Shown here in pieces: positions 61,471 to 64,000 of a stretch of DNA of 64,000 nt. The notes beneath the pieces are model-generated. The model saw only the letters and a program-made list of their open reading frames with translations. It had not been told where the DNA came from and did no database searches. The stretch spans positions 558,001 through 622,000 of the forward strand of contig NZ_LVEN01000027.1 of the NCBI RefSeq assembly GCF_001686925.1, in the 5' to 3' direction. How positions within the stretch are numbered: the first letter of the stretch is position 1; each line of letters opens with the position of its first letter. The DNA is from Flavobacterium piscis. GTDB taxonomy: Bacteria > Bacteroidota > Bacteroidia > Flavobacteriales > Flavobacteriaceae. A program made the position numbers and the translations under genes.

Positions 61471-62049
61471 TTATTTGCTTGCTTTCTTTAATGATTCTGC
61501 CATTGCCTGAGCATCTTTTGCATAATTATTTTTATAATATTTCAGAATTTGAGCTTTTGTTTTTTTTGAGTTTTTGGCGTGACCTTCCCAAATAACGCCA
61601 AGCGATGTATATGGAGGCACTGTAACACCTATGCTACAGAAAAAATTGGCAATATTTCCCGTAATATGCTCCACACCATCTGAATCTCCTGTTGCAATCA
61701 CACCACCAATTTTTCCGTCAAGCGGAGAATCTTTTCCTGCCAGAATAACATCATATACTTCATCCAGTCGTTCTATACAACGTTGCAATTCAGATGAATG
61801 ACTATTCCACCAGATGGGTGTTGCAAATAATAGTATTTTAGCTTCAATTATTTTATTGTATATATCTGGCCAGTCATCTTTCACATTCATGTGTGTATAA
61901 GTCCCCGGAACAATAGTATGATTAGCAAGCCTGATAATCTCAAAATCAATATTTTGTTCCTTGAGATATTCACCTAGAAACTCTACAAGTATTTCTGTAT
62001 TCGATCGGCCTTTATTCTTTAAAGTTCCTAAAAGTATAATCGCTTTCAT
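61471..62049 (-). CDS. Flavodoxin-fold NAD(P)H-dependent FMN reductase
   Basis: The 192-residue protein begins IILLGTLKNKGRSNTEILVEFLGEYL, the phosphate-binding loop of NADPH-dependent FMN reductases. It continues with FATPIWWNSHSSELQRCIERLDEV and IGGVIATGDSDGVEHITGNI. It would reduce quinones, azo compounds or supply reduced flavin. It starts 7 bp after the FAD-Rieske gene on the same strand, so the two form an operon. Confidence 0.93.
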   Translation of the reverse strand: MKAIILLGTLKNKGRSNTEILVEFLGEYLKEQNIDFEIIRLANHTIVPGTYTHMNVKDDWPDIYNKIIEAKILLFATPIWWNSHSSELQRCIERLDEVYDVILAGKDSPLDGKIGGVIATGDSDGVEHITGNIANFFCSIGVTVPPYTSLGVIWEGHAKNSKKTKAQILKYYKNNYAKDAQAMAESLKKASK

Positions 62050-62056
62050 AATGGTT

Positions 62057-63640
62057 TTATTTAATATGAATTTTATTCAAATCACTTTGGGCAGGTCCAT
62101 TGATAACCGTTCCGTCCGTTGTAAATCGTGAACCGTGGCACGGACAATCAAATGATTTTTCGTCACTATTCCATTGTACAATACAGCCCAAATGCGGACA
62201 AACGGCAGAGAAAGCCTTTAGCGAATTATCATAATCACGATAAACGGCAATTTTTTTTAACCCCGACGAAAGTATAGAGCCTTCTCCCGGTGGTAAATCG
62301 GATGTATTTTTTAAGTCAGATCCGCTGATCCAATCCAGATATTGAGACGCCATATTAGTCGCTTCCTTAACAAAATCTTTTGCCGTATTCAAGGATATTC
62401 TTGAAGGATTATATAAATCCTCCCATTTGTTTTTGATGCCCATTATACTATCACAGATAATCATGGCACCAATTGTACTATGCGTCATACCATTACCTGA
62501 GTCTCCTGTAATGATATAAATTGTATCATCGCCGGGATTTTTCCCCATAAAACCCAAAGAATCTACAGGTTCTATCACCTGACCAGACCAACGGTAGGTG
62601 AGATCATTTTCTAACATCGGGAAATAATTTCGGGTCCAGGCTTCCAGTCGATCATAACGTGATGTTTCCGGAATTCCTTCTTCATCGGCCTGACCGGTTT
62701 TGTGATCTTCGCCACCGGAAATAAGCAAATCGTATTTTTCGTTGTAATTTTCTACACGTACATAATGATAAGGCTGGGATACCCATTTAGATTCCTGATC
62801 GCCGGTATCCCACCAAAGCGAGTAGGGAAGCTGTCCTTTAGGAATTTTGCCTGCAATGACATAAGTTCTGTACGCATGCTGTTTAGTATGCATTGTAACC
62901 ACATCATTTATTGGAGTATTTGTTGCCACAACGATATGCTCTGCAGAAAAAGTATAACCGTTTACTTTTGCGCCTTTTTTGGTAATATTTTCTGCATGGG
63001 CTTCTGTATAAATAATTCCGCCAAGCGAATCAACGGCTTTTGCAAGTCCTTTTAAATAATGAAGAATATGAAATTGAGCCTGATTACTGAAAGCCAGACA
63101 CCGTTGCTTTTCGGCATTGGCCAATGCAGGAATTCCTTTTAAAATTGTAGTTCGTAAACCTGCTTTTTGCGTAGCCTGAAGTTCTTTGTCGAGGTTTTCT
63201 TCTTTATCACTTTCGTGAAGGAATAAATATCCGTTAACTCTTTTAAAAGCACAATCAATATTTAAATCTGTTACTATTTTCTCAATTTCGTCAATTGCTG
63301 CGGCATGACTTTCGGCGGCTAATTTTGCAGCTTCTTCTCCAAATTTATTTTCAAGATAATAATAACGATCGTCAAGAGCGCAGGTTAAATGTGCTGTTGT
63401 GCGTCCGCTTTCACCGCTGCCAATAAAACCATCTTCTACAAGCACCACTTTTTTACCAGCTTTAAGTAATTTATAGGCTGTTGTAAGACCGGCAATTCCG
63501 CCGCCTATGATAAGTACTTCAGTTTGTATATCCTGATTGGGTGTATTGTATGAAATAATTGAGGTGGTATCTATCCAAAATGAAACATTCTCGCCAGAAG
63601 TAATACTGGCACTGTTTGCAGTATCGTTTGATTTGTTCAT
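62057..63640 (-). CDS. FAD-dependent oxidoreductase with C-terminal Rieske 2Fe-2S domain
   Basis: The 527-residue protein has a DAO-type FAD domain (VLIIGGGIAGLTTAYKLLKAGKKVVLVE at about 43-70) and a central substrate part. A C-terminal Rieske domain has cluster ligands Cys481-x-His483 and Cys499-x2-His502 (CPHLGC and CPCHGS). The fusion resembles the oxidoreductases called YhfW/iron-sulfur FAD proteins in Bacillus and flavobacteria; its substrate is not established. No signal peptide is seen. An FMN reductase gene follows 7 bp downstream and could donate electrons. Confidence 0.92.
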   Translation of the reverse strand: MNKSNDTANSASITSGENVSFWIDTTSIISYNTPNQDIQTEVLIIGGGIAGLTTAYKLLKAGKKVVLVEDGFIGSGESGRTTAHLTCALDDRYYYLENKFGEEAAKLAAESHAAAIDEIEKIVTDLNIDCAFKRVNGYLFLHESDKEENLDKELQATQKAGLRTTILKGIPALANAEKQRCLAFSNQAQFHILHYLKGLAKAVDSLGGIIYTEAHAENITKKGAKVNGYTFSAEHIVVATNTPINDVVTMHTKQHAYRTYVIAGKIPKGQLPYSLWWDTGDQESKWVSQPYHYVRVENYNEKYDLLISGGEDHKTGQADEEGIPETSRYDRLEAWTRNYFPMLENDLTYRWSGQVIEPVDSLGFMGKNPGDDTIYIITGDSGNGMTHSTIGAMIICDSIMGIKNKWEDLYNPSRISLNTAKDFVKEATNMASQYLDWISGSDLKNTSDLPPGEGSILSSGLKKIAVYRDYDNSLKAFSAVCPHLGCIVQWNSDEKSFDCPCHGSRFTTDGTVINGPAQSDLNKIHIK

Positions 63641-64000
63641 GATCTAATTTTTAAGAAGTTTTGGTGATGTACAGAAAATGAAGAATATTCTGTAAAATAC
63701 TGATATCAAAGCTAATAAGTTATAGCCTGCAATGTTTACAGTTTTAATTACAAAATTTATATGATTGCCAGTTGTATCTGAGCAGCATTAAATCTTTGTA
63801 AGTGATTTATTTTTAATTGATTAAGTTTTTAGCTGATCGCATAAAAAGGAGGATAGTGGAGTTAAGATTATTCTGGATTCTTGCAAAAATTCCTTTTTTA
63901 AATAAAATCCTAAATAACAATATCTTATTTAGGATTTTAGTAGAAGTATAAATTGAGCAAAGAACCTTCTGCTTTATATAATTTGAAGATGCGGACGTAT
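63641..64000. other. Gene-free right edge with one strong hairpin
   Basis: The last 360 bp hold no credible gene. AAAATCCTAAATAA (63904-63917) pairs perfectly with 63925-63938, a likely terminator for a gene beyond the right edge on the minus strand. The gap also contains the promoter of the FAD-Rieske gene. Confidence 0.6.

Noticed and set aside
62702..63055. 117-codon plus-strand frame
   Set aside because: Antisense to the FAD-Rieske oxidoreductase; composition is typical of a shadow (many Cys, His, Phe and Ile).

Overview
The window looks like chromosomal DNA of a Flavobacterium-type Bacteroidota. It is AT-rich. It has two SusC/SusD outer-membrane pairs, many lipoproteins, TAnnTTTG-type -7 promoter boxes, a SprF (PorP)/OmpA pair of the gliding/type IX secretion type, and no visible Shine-Dalgarno rule. 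I found no rRNA, tRNA, CRISPR, prophage or insertion sequence. Identifications rest on reading motifs by eye; no database search was run.

Region 1 (1-16.7 kb) is a polysaccharide utilization locus (PUL). A large two-component propeller sensor runs off the left edge on the minus strand. Divergent from it are susC, susD and six further genes: a cellulase-like (clan GH-A) lipoprotein, a GH43-like protein, a GH2 enzyme, a GH43 exo-arabinofuranosidase-like enzyme, an aldose 1-epimerase lipoprotein and a GH43 lipoprotein. The enzyme set suggests an arabinose-containing glycan such as arabinan, arabinogalactan or arabinoxylan. The spaces between these genes hold elaborate inverted repeats and a six-copy tandem array of about 154 bp.

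Region 2 (16.7-21 kb) holds ordinary single genes: a small lipoprotein, a YheT-like hydrolase, a secreted PQQ-type propeller, a cold-shock protein and an NTF2-like protein.

Region 3 (21.3-34.3 kb) is the most interesting part. A second susC/susD pair is co-directional with two exported phosphodiesterase/phosphatase-superfamily proteins, a class III PLP enzyme, a DUF5690-like MFS transporter, a FAD oxidoreductase resembling those found in phosphonate clusters, and a phosphonatase-like HAD hydrolase. A convergent XRE-cupin regulator closes the block. I read it as a TonB/Sus-type locus for scavenging organophosphonates, probably 2-aminoethylphosphonate (AEP) bound to lipids or glycans: release outside, import by SusCD and the MFS protein, conversion to phosphonoacetaldehyde, then C-P cleavage.

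Region 4 (34.5-43.4 kb) carries an aldose epimerase and a GH76 mannanase (minus strand), an acidic protein, a polysaccharide-lyase-14-like lipoprotein, a second acidic protein, a large secreted protein of unknown function, and a carboxymuconolactone decarboxylase/monooxygenase fusion divergent from an AraC regulator.

Region 5 (43.5-53.7 kb) has a TetR-SDR-quinone oxidoreductase module with two matching operators, small stress-type proteins (NTF2-like, single-TM, PRC-barrel), an SDR/HxlR divergent pair, a TetR regulator, a DUF2147 protein, a GMC (cholesterol-oxidase-like) oxidoreductase and a DUF1826-like protein.

Region 6 (54-64 kb) has the SprF/OmpA pair followed by a cluster typical of envelope-stress genes: a membrane protein, a very acidic protein, Ser/Thr/Lys-rich small proteins, DUF202, SRPBCC, an FMN reductase and a FAD-Rieske oxidoreductase. 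Three short genes (51, 55 and 42 codons) were found by direct reading. Many clean intrinsic terminators define the transcription units.
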